From assembly GCA_903868145.1 (NCBI GenBank), contig CAIPTY010000046.1, forward strand, positions 1 to 64,000: a stretch of 64,000 bases of DNA, read 5' to 3'. Below are positions 8,611 through 17,549 of the stretch, one piece after another. The translations under genes and the position numbers were made by a program. The stretch comes from an uncultured Desulfuromonadales bacterium. Its GTDB lineage: Bacteria; Desulfobacterota; Desulfuromonadia; Geobacterales; Pseudopelobacteraceae. The notes under the pieces are model-generated. The model saw nothing but the letters and a program-made list of their open reading frames with translations. It did not search any database and was not told where the DNA came from. Within the stretch, counting starts at the first letter, position 1. Each line of letters begins with the position of its first letter.

Positions 8611-9653
8611 TGGGACAACAGGGCGCTTTGATCTGTTACGAGGCCGTTCGAAACCGGCTGCGCGCACACCCCAAAACCTGGCTGATAACCGGGGTTGCCG
8701 GGTTCATCGGCTCCAATCTGCTGGAGCAGCTCCTGCTGCTGGATCAACGGGTGATCGGGCTTGACAATTTTTCCACGGGCAAACGAAGCAATCTGGATGA
8801 GGTTCAAAACAGGGTCGCCGCGAACCAGTGGCAAGGATTCGAATTCGTCGAGGGCGATATCCGGGACCTGGCCACCTGCAGACAGGTATGCAACGGGGCG
8901 GACGTTGTCCTGCATGAGGCGGCCCTCGGATCGGTGCCGCGCTCGATCGAGAACCCCATTGCCAGCAATGAAAGCAACGTCAGCGGTTTTCTGAACATGC
9001 TGGTGGCGGCCCGTGATGCGGGGGTGCATCGTTTCGTGTACGCGGCCAGCAGCTCGACCTACGGCGATCACCCGGGGCTTCCCAAGGTTGAGGATACTAT
9101 CGGCAGACCTCTCTCTCCCTACGCGGTCACCAAATATGTGAACGAACTGTATGCGGATGTTTTTGCGAGAACGTACGGGATGGAACTGATCGGACTGCGC
9201 TATTTCAACGTCTTCGGACCGCGGCAGGACCCGGAAGGCGCATATGCAGCGGTCATCCCCTGCTGGATTCGGGCCCTTGTCAAAGGGGAAACGGTCTATA
9301 TCAACGGCAGCGGTGAGACCAGCAGGGATTTCTGCTTTGTGGAGAACGTGGTTCAGATGAACATCCTGGCGGCCACATCTTCGTTACCTCCGGCGGTGAA
9401 CCAGGTATACAATACGGCAGTTAATGCACGCACATCGCTCAAAGAGCTCTTCAGCATGCTCCAAAGCCGGCTGCTGCCCCATTATCCCCATCTTCAGGGG
9501 TGTGTGCCGGTCTTCCGCGATTTCAGGAAAGGGGATGTGCTCCATTCCCAGGCCGATATCGGAAAGGCCGCCCGTCTCCTGGGGTATGCCCCGGCGTATA
9601 CGATTGATGCGGGGCTTGACGCAGCCCTTTCATGGTATATGGCGAACCTGTAA
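8610..9653 (+). CDS. UDP-N-acetylglucosamine(uronate) 4-epimerase, WbpP/TviC-like
   Basis: An extended short-chain dehydrogenase/epimerase. It has the NAD-binding [10 protein letters not shown], the Ser/Thr element [10 protein letters not shown] and the YAVTK Tyr-Lys pair. [12 protein letters not shown] and the C-terminal [12 protein letters not shown] are characteristic of the WbpP/TviC branch that epimerises N-acetylated UDP-hexosamines. It would work with the preceding dehydrogenase to make UDP-GalNAcA or UDP-GalNAc for the polysaccharide. GTG 8607 and ATG 8610 are adjacent starts; ATG overlaps the previous stop. Confidence 0.88.
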   Translation: MGQQGALICYEAVRNRLRAHPKTWLITGVAGFIGSNLLEQLLLLDQRVIGLDNFSTGKRSNLDEVQNRVAANQWQGFEFVEGDIRDLATCRQVCNGADVVLHEAALGSVPRSIENPIASNESNVSGFLNMLVAARDAGVHRFVYAASSSTYGDHPGLPKVEDTIGRPLSPYAVTKYVNELYADVFARTYGMELIGLRYFNVFGPRQDPEGAYAAVIPCWIRALVKGETVYINGSGETSRDFCFVENVVQMNILAATSSLPPAVNQVYNTAVNARTSLKELFSMLQSRLLPHYPHLQGCVPVFRDFRKGDVLHSQADIGKAARLLGYAPAYTIDAGLDAALSWYMANL

Positions 9654-9687
9654 CATCTAACTCTGTGGTGAGGTTTGCAGGATTTGG

Positions 9688-11754
9688 ATGAATAATGTGT
9701 TTATCTCCATAATCGCTCTTATCGCGCTGCCGGTCATGGCGGGATATACGCTGTACGCAGAGTCTACCCGGGCACGCCTGCTGCTCTTCGCGGCGCTGAC
9801 CCTGACCGCCCTGATCGAACTCTTCGACCTCCTGGCCCTCTCTGTACCGGCTCTCTCCCTATTCTGGAAACTGTGCGCGCTGTATGCCGAGTCGCTGCTG
9901 CCGCTGCTGTGGCTGCTCTGCACGTTTACCTTTGCCCGACAGTCCGCCCCCTGGAAGATCGGTTTTCTGGCAAAGATTGCGCTTGCCTCCACCCTCCTGT
10001 TCCCTGTCGTGGCCATCCTGAAGCCCCAGAGTGCATTTTTTTATGCCCCCGATTTTCCCGGCGAGGGGATTCTTTTCCTGAATGACACCGGCGTGTTGTT
10101 CTACATCGCCCTGGCGGCTTTCCTTGTCGTGGCGCTCGTAAACCTTGAAGTTACGCTCACCAATGCATCCCCCGATGCGGTCTGGAAGATCAAGCTTGAA
10201 ATCATAGGCCTCGGCACCATTCTCACGGTGCAGCTGTTTTACTACAGCCAGGCGCTGCTCTACCGGACGCTGAACATGGGGTATCTGTCGCTGCGCTCGT
10301 TTCTGTACCTGGTTGCTGTTGCTCTGATGAGCTACTCGTTTGTGTTTCGACGCGGGAAAGTCACTATTCAGGTATCCCGGCAGGCCGCGTTCAAATCGTT
10401 TGTTCTCTTTGCCGTCGCATTGTATCTGGTTCTGCTCGGTCTGCTCGGTGAAGGGATGAAGTATTTCGGCTCATATTTCCCGCGCTCGGTGTCGATCTCG
10501 CTGGCATTTCTGCTGGGGATTGCGCTTCTGATACTGCTGATGTCGGACACCTTCAGACGGAAAGTCAAGGTCACTCTGCACAAGAACTTTTATCAGCACA
10601 AACACGACTACCGAACCCAGTGGCTCCGTTTCACGGAACAGCTCTCCACCTCCCGGTCGGGAGAGGAGCTTGTGCACCATATTCTTTCTGCGTACTGCGA
10701 TATCTTCGTTACCTCCGGCGCGTCCCTGTTCCTCTACGAAAAGAATCGCGGCGGTTTCTCCGTGAAGTCGGAGTTTAACATGAAGCTGCCGGATCACGTG
10801 ATTGCCCCGAATAATTCGCTGATCGTTTTCATGGTCGTCAGCGCCTGGGTTGTCTGTGTTGCTGAAGAAAACAGTGAAATTGCGGAAGAAGATCTGGTGT
10901 TTTTCAGAGACAACCATATCAATATGGTCGTGCCGCTCTTTTACAGCGAAAACCTGGAAGGGTTTATCGTTCTGGGACGGCCGCGAAGCAGCAAGGAAGT
11001 CTACATCTACGAAGATTTTGACCTGATGAAAACGATCGCACGTCAGGCCTCGCTGGCGATCCTGCATCAAAGGTTGTCCGAGCACCTCACGAACACCCGC
11101 GAAATCGAGGCTATCGGCAATGTTGCCACCTTTGTGGCCCACGATCTTAAAAATCTGGTATCAAACCTGTCGCTGATTGTTGAAAATGCGCCCCGATACA
11201 TCCATAATCCGGATTTTCAGCAGGACATGCTCCTGTCGCTGGGCAATACCGTCGTCAAGATGCAGAAGCTGATCGGCAGGTTGAAGAATCTGGGGGAACG
11301 TGATCATATCAACATGCAGCCGGTGAACCTGCTGGAGCTGGCCGAAAAAACAGTCCAACAGATTCTTGACAGCAGGATTTCCGTTTCAGGCACGGCCGAG
11401 ATCGTCCGGATGGACGAAAACGAGATCCAGAAGGTTATCATGAACCTTCTGGTGAACGGGATCGAGGCCTCTCCCCCCCATGAACCGCTGTTCGTAGAGG
11501 TCGGCCGTTCCACCGCGCCGTTTATCAGGATAACCGATCGGGGCTGCGGCATGTCGGCCGGCTTTGTACGCTCAGAGCTGTTCAAGCCCTTCAAGACCAC
11601 CAAGCAGCAGGGGCTTGGCATTGGTTTGTACCAGTGCAGCCAGATTATTGAGGCCCACGCCGGAAAAATAGAGGTGAACAGCGTGCTGGGCGAGGGGTCG
11701 GTTTTTACCATCTGGTTTGCCGAAGAAGAAGCGCCATCCGCCGAGGCGGCATGA
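9688..11754 (+). CDS. prsK: PrsK, PEP-CTERM system sensor histidine kinase
   Basis: A 688-residue kinase. About eight N-terminal membrane helices (residues 1-300) are followed by a GAF-like domain (about 315-465). The dimerisation helix carries the phosphoacceptor His in VAHDLKNLVSNL, and the ATPase has the N box (MNLLVNGIEAS), G1 (DRGCGM) and G2 (GLGIGLYQ). The architecture and position beside prsR match the kinase assigned to PEP-CTERM/exosortase systems. Its signal is unknown. The partner response regulator starts 46 bp downstream. Confidence 0.9.
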   Translation: MNNVFISIIALIALPVMAGYTLYAESTRARLLLFAALTLTALIELFDLLALSVPALSLFWKLCALYAESLLPLLWLLCTFTFARQSAPWKIGFLAKIALASTLLFPVVAILKPQSAFFYAPDFPGEGILFLNDTGVLFYIALAAFLVVALVNLEVTLTNASPDAVWKIKLEIIGLGTILTVQLFYYSQALLYRTLNMGYLSLRSFLYLVAVALMSYSFVFRRGKVTIQVSRQAAFKSFVLFAVALYLVLLGLLGEGMKYFGSYFPRSVSISLAFLLGIALLILLMSDTFRRKVKVTLHKNFYQHKHDYRTQWLRFTEQLSTSRSGEELVHHILSAYCDIFVTSGASLFLYEKNRGGFSVKSEFNMKLPDHVIAPNNSLIVFMVVSAWVVCVAEENSEIAEEDLVFFRDNHINMVVPLFYSENLEGFIVLGRPRSSKEVYIYEDFDLMKTIARQASLAILHQRLSEHLTNTREIEAIGNVATFVAHDLKNLVSNLSLIVENAPRYIHNPDFQQDMLLSLGNTVVKMQKLIGRLKNLGERDHINMQPVNLLELAEKTVQQILDSRISVSGTAEIVRMDENEIQKVIMNLLVNGIEASPPHEPLFVEVGRSTAPFIRITDRGCGMSAGFVRSELFKPFKTTKQQGLGIGLYQCSQIIEAHAGKIEVNSVLGEGSVFTIWFAEEEAPSAEAA

Positions 11755-11800
11755 ACGTGCATTTTTGTAGCATCTGTCGTTGTATATCAAGGAGCCGCGT

Positions 11801-13195
11801 GTGGAAAAACTGTTGATTATTGATGATAATGCCGATTTGCGCCAGCAGCTGAAATGGGGTTTGACCGAGGAGTATGAGGTGCTGCAGGCCGGTGATGTCA
11901 ACTCGGGGCTTGCGGTTTTCAAGAAGAGTCTGCCGAAAGTGGTGATTCTCGACCTGGGGCTTCCTCCCCACCAGGACACCTCTGTCGAGGGTTTTCGCGG
12001 CCTGGCGGAGTTGATCGCCCTTGATCCGTATGTAAAGGTGATCATGCTGACCGGCAACAGTGAGCGGGAGAATGCGTTAAAGGCCATGCAGATGGGGGCG
12101 TATGATTTTTTCCCGAAACCACCGGTTATCACGGAACTGAAGGTCGTGATCAACCGGGCCTTCCACCTGGCCAATATCGAGGAGCAGAACCGCTCCCTGC
12201 AGCTCGCGATTGAGCAGAAATCCGGCGGTATGCGCGGGATGATCGGCCAGTGCCCGGAGATGCTGTCAATTTTTTCGACAATAAAAAAAGTGGCTCCATC
12301 CGATGTGTCGATATTTATTACAGGTGAAAACGGCACCGGAAAAGAACTGGTGGCTCAGGCGATCCATGAAGCCAGCATGCGCAAGTCAGGTCCATTTGTC
12401 GCAATCAATTGCGGCGCCATCCCGGAGAATCTGATCGAATCGGAACTGTTCGGCCATGAAAAGGGGGCATTCACCGGCGCCCATTCCACCGTACAGGGCA
12501 AAGTGCAATACGCCAATAAAGGCACACTGTTTCTTGACGAAATAGGGGAACTTCCGTTCAACCTTCAGGTGAAACTGCTCCGCTTTCTTCAGGAAGGGGT
12601 TATTCAAAGGGTCGGCGGCAGGGTCGATATCCCTATCGACACACGCACGGTCTGCGCCACCAATGTGGACATCGTCCGTGCGATCAAAGAGGCTCAATTT
12701 CGCGAGGATCTGTATTACCGGATCAGCGTTATTTCCATAAACCTGCCGCCCCTTCGGAAGCGGGGTGACGATATCCTGCTTCTGGCCAATTATTTTCTTC
12801 GTATGTTCAACGAAGAGCACAAACAAAAAGCCCGCCGCTTCAGTTCGGCTGCGCTCAATTTTCTCAAAAGCTATGAGTGGCCCGGCAATGTGCGGGAGTT
12901 GCGAAACAAGGTACAGCGCGCTACCATCATGAGTGACGCAACCGCGCTGGAGCCTGCGGACCTCGGCTGTGAAACGGAGCCGCCCCTACCGACAGACGAT
13001 ATTCAGCCCGCCACCAGCCTGCGTGAGGCTCGGGACAGGGTGGAGCAGGAACTTATCTCCCATGCGCTCAGTCGTCAGGACAGCACGATGGTGAAGGTTG
13101 CCAAGGAGTTGGGTATCAGCAGGCCGACGCTGTATGACCTGATGAAAAAGCACGGCCTGACAACGCTGATTCCTAACGATAAGGGTTTGGAATAG
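11801..13195 (+). CDS. prsR: PrsR, PEP-CTERM-box sigma-54-dependent response regulator
   Basis: An NtrC-type activator of 464 residues. It has a receiver domain with acidic pocket IIDDN and phosphorylation site Asp51, an AAA+ domain with Walker A GENGTGKE and the sigma-54 contact loop GAFTGA, and a Fis-type helix-turn-helix (KVAKELGISRPTLYDLMKK). GTG 11801 is chosen because AAGGAG sits 6 bases upstream; the frame is open from 11780. Candidate targets are the three -24/-12 promoters at 16128, 17153 and 27578, each with an upstream box. Confidence 0.92.
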   Translation: MEKLLIIDDNADLRQQLKWGLTEEYEVLQAGDVNSGLAVFKKSLPKVVILDLGLPPHQDTSVEGFRGLAELIALDPYVKVIMLTGNSERENALKAMQMGAYDFFPKPPVITELKVVINRAFHLANIEEQNRSLQLAIEQKSGGMRGMIGQCPEMLSIFSTIKKVAPSDVSIFITGENGTGKELVAQAIHEASMRKSGPFVAINCGAIPENLIESELFGHEKGAFTGAHSTVQGKVQYANKGTLFLDEIGELPFNLQVKLLRFLQEGVIQRVGGRVDIPIDTRTVCATNVDIVRAIKEAQFREDLYYRISVISINLPPLRKRGDDILLLANYFLRMFNEEHKQKARRFSSAALNFLKSYEWPGNVRELRNKVQRATIMSDATALEPADLGCETEPPLPTDDIQPATSLREARDRVEQELISHALSRQDSTMVKVAKELGISRPTLYDLMKKHGLTTLIPNDKGLE

Positions 13196-13205
13196 TATTT
13201 CTGTG

Positions 13206-13244
13206 TTTACAAGCAATTACAGTTTGTGTTATGTATTGCGTAAC
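13206..13244 (+). promoter_or_regulatory. probable promoter/operator of RES-Xre module 1
   Basis: TTTACA (13206-13211), a 17-base spacer and TTATGT (13229-13234). The -10 is embedded in an imperfect palindrome, GTTATGTATTGCGTAAC (13228-13244), which could be the autoregulatory operator. Confidence 0.4.
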
Positions 13245-13262
13245 AAAGAATACGAGGTTGTC

Positions 13263-13670
13263 ATGTCAACAGATCAGGCAGTTGATTACCAGAATGTGAA
13301 TCTCACCACCAGAGAATCTCGTGAGAGTCTCGCTAAAATGCTCTCCAGGATGTTTGATCACTGGGGAATTTCATCCTCAGAGCAGTGCGCACTGTTGGGA
13401 TTAGCCGCCACTTCGCGGATGACGCTGAATCGTTACCGGAAAGGCTCACCACTGGACAACAGCACTGATTTACTTGGTCGTGCCGGTCATCTGCTCGGTG
13501 TCCATAAATCTTTGCGGATCATGTTTCCTCACAACCGGGACCTGGTTTACCGATGGGTGACCGCCCCGAATCAAAGATTTGCCGGCAAGACTCCCCTGGA
13601 GATTATGTCTAACGGCTATGAAGGCCTCCTGACTGTTCGCCGGTATCTCGATTTTGAACGTGGGCGCTGA
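13263..13670 (+). CDS. antitoxin, Xre/MbcA/ParS (DUF2384) family
   Basis: A 135-residue antitoxin. A helical Xre-like N-terminal domain (KMLSRMFDHWGISSSEQCALLGLA) precedes the DUF2384 toxin-binding domain, whose signature is APNQRFAGKTPLEIMSNGYEGL. ATG 13263 follows a GAGG at 13254-13257; a longer frame from GTG 13203 has no ribosome binding site. The stop overlaps the RES toxin start (TGATG). It neutralises a NAD-degrading toxin and probably represses its own promoter. Confidence 0.85.
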   Translation: MSTDQAVDYQNVNLTTRESRESLAKMLSRMFDHWGISSSEQCALLGLAATSRMTLNRYRKGSPLDNSTDLLGRAGHLLGVHKSLRIMFPHNRDLVYRWVTAPNQRFAGKTPLEIMSNGYEGLLTVRRYLDFERGR

Positions 13671-14362
13671 TGTATACCGGCCTCATTGCTTCTGTAGTTA
13701 TCTTTGATGATGATCTGCTCCGTAATATCAAAGGGATACGGGAGTCACAGGCGCTGTTTGATGATTTAAGCGACAACGCGGACGACCACACGGTCGCATG
13801 TGCAGCGGAATGCCGGGATACTTTGCCTACTGACCAGGGTTTGGTCACCAGACCTTTTGATTACGGGATGGCGATTACCTATCCGTTCATACTATCGAAC
13901 TGGCAGAGAACAAGGTTTAGTGACGGTAACAGTTATGGTGTCTGGTACGGCTCTCTGGACCTTGAAACCACAATTTACGAGTCAGTCTATCATTGGAGGC
14001 GTTTTGTGCTGGATTCGTTTCCGTCGGAGGTTGGAGATATTGTTACAGATCGGAGAGTCGTAAAAGCCGGGTGTCAGGGCATTCTGGTTTCCTTACTTGA
14101 TAAGGAGATTGATTTTCCAGCGCTTATCGCCCCCGATGACTACACATTTACAAACGCCTTGGGCGCTTATATGAAAAAGCAGAATCAGAACGGACTTCTT
14201 GTCAGGTCAGCCAGATGTCAGGGTACCAACGCCGCACTGTTTACACCTTCGGTATTCAGCAACGCCCGTGACCATTGTTTTTTAACGTATACTTTCTCCC
14301 CATTGACAAACGGACCTGTCCGTGTTGAAAGGGAGCCGGGAAAACTGTTGATGGTTGTATGA
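13670..14362 (+). CDS. RES-domain toxin (NAD+-degrading), module 1
   Basis: A 230-residue RES-domain protein. The landmark residues are Arg in TRFSDG, Glu in DLETTIYESVYHW with YGVWYGS before it, and a distal Ser. RES toxins deplete NAD+ by phosphorolysis or hydrolysis, stopping growth. It is coupled to the DUF2384 antitoxin by TGATG. It is a distant relative of the second RES toxin at 17911, so the modules are not a recent duplication. Confidence 0.83.
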   Translation: MYTGLIASVVIFDDDLLRNIKGIRESQALFDDLSDNADDHTVACAAECRDTLPTDQGLVTRPFDYGMAITYPFILSNWQRTRFSDGNSYGVWYGSLDLETTIYESVYHWRRFVLDSFPSEVGDIVTDRRVVKAGCQGILVSLLDKEIDFPALIAPDDYTFTNALGAYMKKQNQNGLLVRSARCQGTNAALFTPSVFSNARDHCFLTYTFSPLTNGPVRVEREPGKLLMVV

Positions 14363-14384
14363 ACATTCCCCGGCAGGAGAAACC

Positions 14385-15077
14385 GTGAATGTTTTTATAG
14401 TGTCCCTGATGCTGGCAGCCACTCTCTCACTTGCAGCCGGCTGTGCCCCACTGCAGCGTTTTTCAAACGAAACGTATTATTATTTTGATTTCAGCGGCAC
14501 ACACGCACCCAAAAACTCGGTCAACGGACGCATAACCGTGAACAGCGTCAATGGCGAATGCTGGATTCTGTCATCAAGCATTATTACACGGGATATGCCG
14601 CGCGCTTTTACAATTGCCGCGGATGACGCAGACCGCAGAGGATGTTCGAGTACGTGGGTGATTCTTGGATCACATGGCGGTGAAGCGTGGCCGGCAATGC
14701 AAATCGGCACTATGGTCCGCTCCCGCGGATATAATACATCGGTCATGAAGGTCGGGGGGCACTGTTCATCCGCATGCGGCCTGATATTCATATCCGGCGT
14801 ACGGAGAGAGGTTCCGGATTCTTTGATAAACTCCAGAATCGGATTCCACCAGCCGGCAGTAACGGGGCCAGACGGGAAAAAAATCTGCCAGCAGATCGAC
14901 AGCAAGGCATCCGCCATGCTGCTGCTGTTTGCAAAGAGCAAGTTACCGGCCGACGCAGCAGAAAAGTTTCATAAAAAAGCGATTGAGACGGAATGCTCTG
15001 ACATGACGTACATCGGACCCGAAGAGTTGTTTGAAAGCGGAATTGCAACAGGCATAGGCGGCCCGTCGACGTTTTGA
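14385..15077 (+). CDS. ClpP/crotonase-fold periplasmic lipoprotein
   Basis: GTG 14385, 5 bases after GCAGGAG, gives a lipoprotein signal peptide with lipobox LAAGC. The rest resembles periplasmic ClpP-like proteins: LGSHGGEAWPAMQIGTMVRSRG, split across an oxyanion-type Gly-Gly, then VGGHCSSACGLIFISG with a candidate nucleophile Ser, and RIGFHQP with a candidate His. Two further Cys residues may form a disulphide. Function is unknown; it could be a serine protease or a non-catalytic scaffold. It lies just after toxin module 1, and a strong bidirectional terminator follows. Confidence 0.65.
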   Translation: MNVFIVSLMLAATLSLAAGCAPLQRFSNETYYYFDFSGTHAPKNSVNGRITVNSVNGECWILSSSIITRDMPRAFTIAADDADRRGCSSTWVILGSHGGEAWPAMQIGTMVRSRGYNTSVMKVGGHCSSACGLIFISGVRREVPDSLINSRIGFHQPAVTGPDGKKICQQIDSKASAMLLLFAKSKLPADAAEKFHKKAIETECSDMTYIGPEELFESGIATGIGGPSTF

Positions 15078-15153
15078 CCAATCCTTTGGTTCCTGTACAA
15101 CCTCAGAATGGAGGTTGTCATGCCATATGAGCCTGGCCTGCCAGAATCGATAC

Positions 15154-15187
15154 AAAAGGGGCGCTGCCGATCGGCAACGCCCCTTTT
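15154..15187. terminator. bidirectional terminator after PEP-CTERM gene 1
   Basis: Two 17-base arms (AAAAGGGGCGCTGCCGA / TCGGCAACGCCCCTTTT) pair with one mismatch and are flanked by A/T runs on both strands. It closes the + strand lipoprotein and the - strand PEP-CTERM gene. Confidence 0.8.
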
Positions 15188-15210
15188 GATGTGCAATGTG
15201 AATCGGCTTC

Positions 15211-16053
15211 TTATGCTTCTTTGTTCATCCTGCGCTTGCCGAAGATGGCGAGGCCAAGCATACCGAAACCGAGGAGAGCCATTGTGCCGGGCTCAGGAAC
15301 CGGAGTGAAGCCGGCGACCATGTTGTCAGCCTCAAATGCAACACCACTGGTATTGAATCGGAAAGATGTAAATATCGGATCGTTCGCATCAAAGAAGAGA
15401 TTGACGTACACGTTCGAACCAGGCTGGAATTGATTACCGGAAGTACCGTTCATCGCGGTGAGAATCTCCTGGCCTGTGACAACGCCATCAGCCAAAATCC
15501 CGGAGCCATGAATCTTGTTAGCGCCGCTATAGAATTCCAGGTTGTTGTAGGTGTCGATCGAGCCATAGTAAAGGCCCAGATAAGAAATACGAACACCGAA
15601 AGATTGAATAAAATTGGTATAATCAACGCCGATTTGTGCACTGGTATTGCCTTGACCCGGGGCATAGGCAAAAAAAGTACTGTCTCCGGCCGGTGCAGCA
15701 GCATAACCGGTAGAACCTCTCTGAATCCCGAAACCTCCAGAGTAAGAGATCATTTCATTTGTCGGGTCAAGCGTATTAAAACCAGCGCCGGCGGGAACGT
15801 TGACAGTGTAGAAACCTCCACCGGACTTGGGAACCTGAACTGTAGTTGCGGCGCTACCCCTCTGGTCGAACGTCTCGATGGCGTATCCGGCAAGTGCCGT
15901 ATTGGTGGCGTCCACGCCATAGGGGCTGCTCTTGCCGGATTGATCTCCAAGAGCGGTGTTCATATTCTGTGAGTTAAAGTTTATGGAAAAACCATACGAC
16001 TGCCCCGCTGCCATCGTCAACATAAGTGCTGCTGCCAAAATAGTCTTTTTCAT
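15211..16053 (-). CDS. PEP-CTERM sorted extracellular protein 1
   Basis: A 280-residue exported protein. Signal peptide MKKTILAAALMLTMAAGQSY, a Gly/Asn/Thr-rich strand-rich body, and a C-terminal PEP-CTERM tripartite signal: VPEPGTMALLGFGMLGLAIF followed by KRRMNKEA. It should be cleaved and anchored by the exosortase at 5799. ATG 16053 follows GGAGAGG; upstream in-frame ATGs lack a ribosome binding site. A perfect sigma-54 promoter and a putative PrsR box lie upstream. The signal peptide and sorting tail are nearly identical to the next gene while the bodies have diverged. Confidence 0.9.
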   Translation of the reverse strand: MKKTILAAALMLTMAAGQSYGFSINFNSQNMNTALGDQSGKSSPYGVDATNTALAGYAIETFDQRGSAATTVQVPKSGGGFYTVNVPAGAGFNTLDPTNEMISYSGGFGIQRGSTGYAAAPAGDSTFFAYAPGQGNTSAQIGVDYTNFIQSFGVRISYLGLYYGSIDTYNNLEFYSGANKIHGSGILADGVVTGQEILTAMNGTSGNQFQPGSNVYVNLFFDANDPIFTSFRFNTSGVAFEADNMVAGFTPVPEPGTMALLGFGMLGLAIFGKRRMNKEA

Positions 16054-16127
16054 TTTCCTCTCCTTTTCATTTTTTGTATCCATCAGTGTGGATTTGGGTG
16101 GCATTCCGATCTTCTTGTTTCTATACT

Positions 16128-16144
16128 AGCAAGCAGTGTGCCAA
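16128..16144 (-). promoter_or_regulatory. sigma-54 promoter of PEP-CTERM gene 1
   Basis: Read on the minus strand: TTGGCACACTGCTTGCT. The -24 GG and -12 GC are exactly 10 bases apart, a consensus sigma-54 site. It lies about 75-90 bp upstream of ATG 16053. Confidence 0.88.
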
Positions 16145-16184
16145 TTTGTTAACACCCTGTTTTTACAGTATTTAGATATCTGTA

Positions 16185-16215
16185 CAGTGCCGGTTGTAAA
16201 TAAATTCGACGCATT
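16185..16215 (-). promoter_or_regulatory. candidate PrsR box upstream of PEP-CTERM gene 1
   Basis: The minus-strand core is GCGTCGAATTTATTTACA. It matches the box at 17220-17250 at most positions. It lies 41 bases upstream of the -24 element, in the usual enhancer location. Confidence 0.6.
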
Positions 16216-16236
16216 CAGATTTTCAATAGTTCATAC

Positions 16237-16270
16237 GAAAGGGGCGTTACCGATCGGCAACGCCCCTTTC
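16237..16270. terminator. bidirectional terminator after PEP-CTERM gene 2
   Basis: 17-base arms GAAAGGGGCGTTACCGA / TCGGCAACGCCCCTTTC, nearly the same sequence as the terminator at 15154-15187. Confidence 0.78.
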
Positions 16271-16294
16271 ATTTTGCTCTATGTGATGAGTTGA

Positions 16295-17074
16295 TTATGC
16301 TTCTTTGTTCATCCTGCGTTTGCCGAAGATGGCAAGGCCAAGCATACCGAATCCGAGGAGAGCCATTGTGCCGGGCTCGGGAACGACTGTACCCGAAACA
16401 CTGCCTGGATAAATAGCTGCACCCCAATCACTACCTTCAGGCAGTGAGTTGAATACGTATTGGAAATACAGATCCGAACCGCCCTTTTGTTTGTTTGAAT
16501 TCTCAAACATCCAGTTTTGTGTGCCTGTACCGGTAACATCCAAATAAGCAAGTCCGTTACCAGTAGCTGGCGTATAAACAGAATCAGATTTCGCAACCAT
16601 AGTCGTTCCGGGTACCGTACCTGCAATGATATCAGGTGCAAAAACACCCGTCAGCACGGGGCTTGATCCAAACAACCCAATTAACGCGGCTTGCGGATCA
16701 CCATTGATTGCTAAAGGTGAAGTTGCAATGGCATTCCAAACACTCGCATTAGTTTCGAAGATTGCAAATTTACCACCTGTCATTTGAATATTGTTCACGT
16801 TAGAGTCATTAATATCAGAAAGACCCCAGATCGCTCCGTACAATTTATCTGTAGTAGTGGCATTCCATTGGTTATCAAACGAATTACTGTTAATAATGCT
16901 CGAAATACTGAAGATTCCCCAAGTGCTGACTCCGGAATCCGTCGGTGCCGTAGTAGTAAGCCCATTTACCACAAGCGTAACAGGCTGATCATACCCTCCG
17001 CTCAATTGAAACGCACTCGCCTGCCCCGCTGCCATTGTCAAAATAAGTGCCGCTGCCAATAAAATCTTTTTCAT
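16295..17074 (-). CDS. PEP-CTERM sorted extracellular protein 2
   Basis: A 259-residue exported protein. Signal peptide MKKILLAAALILTMAAGQAS, a beta-rich body with few charged residues, and the sorting tail VVPEPGTMALLGFGMLGLAI then KRRMNKEA. It is the second likely substrate of the exosortase. GGAGAAG precedes ATG 17074. The sigma-54 promoter and upstream box resemble those of gene 1. The bodies of the two proteins show little similarity, so ends and regulation are conserved while the exposed part has changed. Function of the body is not recognisable. Confidence 0.9.
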   Translation of the reverse strand: MKKILLAAALILTMAAGQASAFQLSGGYDQPVTLVVNGLTTTAPTDSGVSTWGIFSISSIINSNSFDNQWNATTTDKLYGAIWGLSDINDSNVNNIQMTGGKFAIFETNASVWNAIATSPLAINGDPQAALIGLFGSSPVLTGVFAPDIIAGTVPGTTMVAKSDSVYTPATGNGLAYLDVTGTGTQNWMFENSNKQKGGSDLYFQYVFNSLPEGSDWGAAIYPGSVSGTVVPEPGTMALLGFGMLGLAIFGKRRMNKEA

Positions 17075-17151
17075 TTTCTTCTCCTTTTCTGTTTTTGAGT
17101 TCAGCTTCGTAGTATGTACTCTAGCTGTGTGATCTGTGGTTTCCTAGCTTC

Positions 17152-17169
17152 TTGCAACCAGAGTGCCAA
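17152..17169 (-). promoter_or_regulatory. sigma-54 promoter of PEP-CTERM gene 2
   Basis: Minus strand TTGGCACTCTGGTTGCAA has -24 GG and -12 GC 10 bases apart. It lies about 80-95 bp before ATG 17074. Confidence 0.88.
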
Positions 17170-17219
17170 CTTTTTAACACAACGTTTTTGCTTGATTTTA
17201 TTGGATTTACTGATCTACC

Positions 17220-17250
17220 CAGTGCCACCTGTAAACAAATCCGACGCATT
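17220..17250 (-). promoter_or_regulatory. candidate PrsR box upstream of PEP-CTERM gene 2
   Basis: Minus-strand core GCGTCGGATTTGTTTACAGG, the same motif as at 16185-16215. It is 51 bases from the -24 element, 10 more than at gene 1, i.e. one helical turn. Confidence 0.6.
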
Positions 17251-17549
17251 TTAAACATTGATCGGGGCTTGCTGCAAAAATCCTAAAAGCCCCCTCCCCT
17301 CTGGAGCCTCAAGGGGAGCTTCAGGACGGGGAGGAAGGTTGGTATAAAATCGGCACGTTAGGGTTTCACCATCAGGATTCACACTACGTTGATGCAAGCC
17401 GATTCGGCACATCATCCAACAGCAAAGAATCCCGACACTAACGGTAGGAAACCGTTTTTGCCCCAATAAATTCAAAAATAATCCTACTCACAGATATATT
17501 TTAGTGGTATTATTTCTACAGAAACAAGAACTACGGGGAGGAGATGCTT

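Larger units (their letters stand above)
17075..17549. other. intergenic region between PEP-CTERM gene 2 and RES module 2
   Basis: This holds the sigma-54 promoter and box of the minus-strand gene (annotated separately). A GC-rich REP-like segment is at about 17288-17335. An AT-rich stretch with TATTAT at 17508-17513 could be the -10 of the antitoxin. A 74-codon open frame at 17251-17475 (minus) reads through the REP-like segment and is not supported as a gene. Confidence 0.5.
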
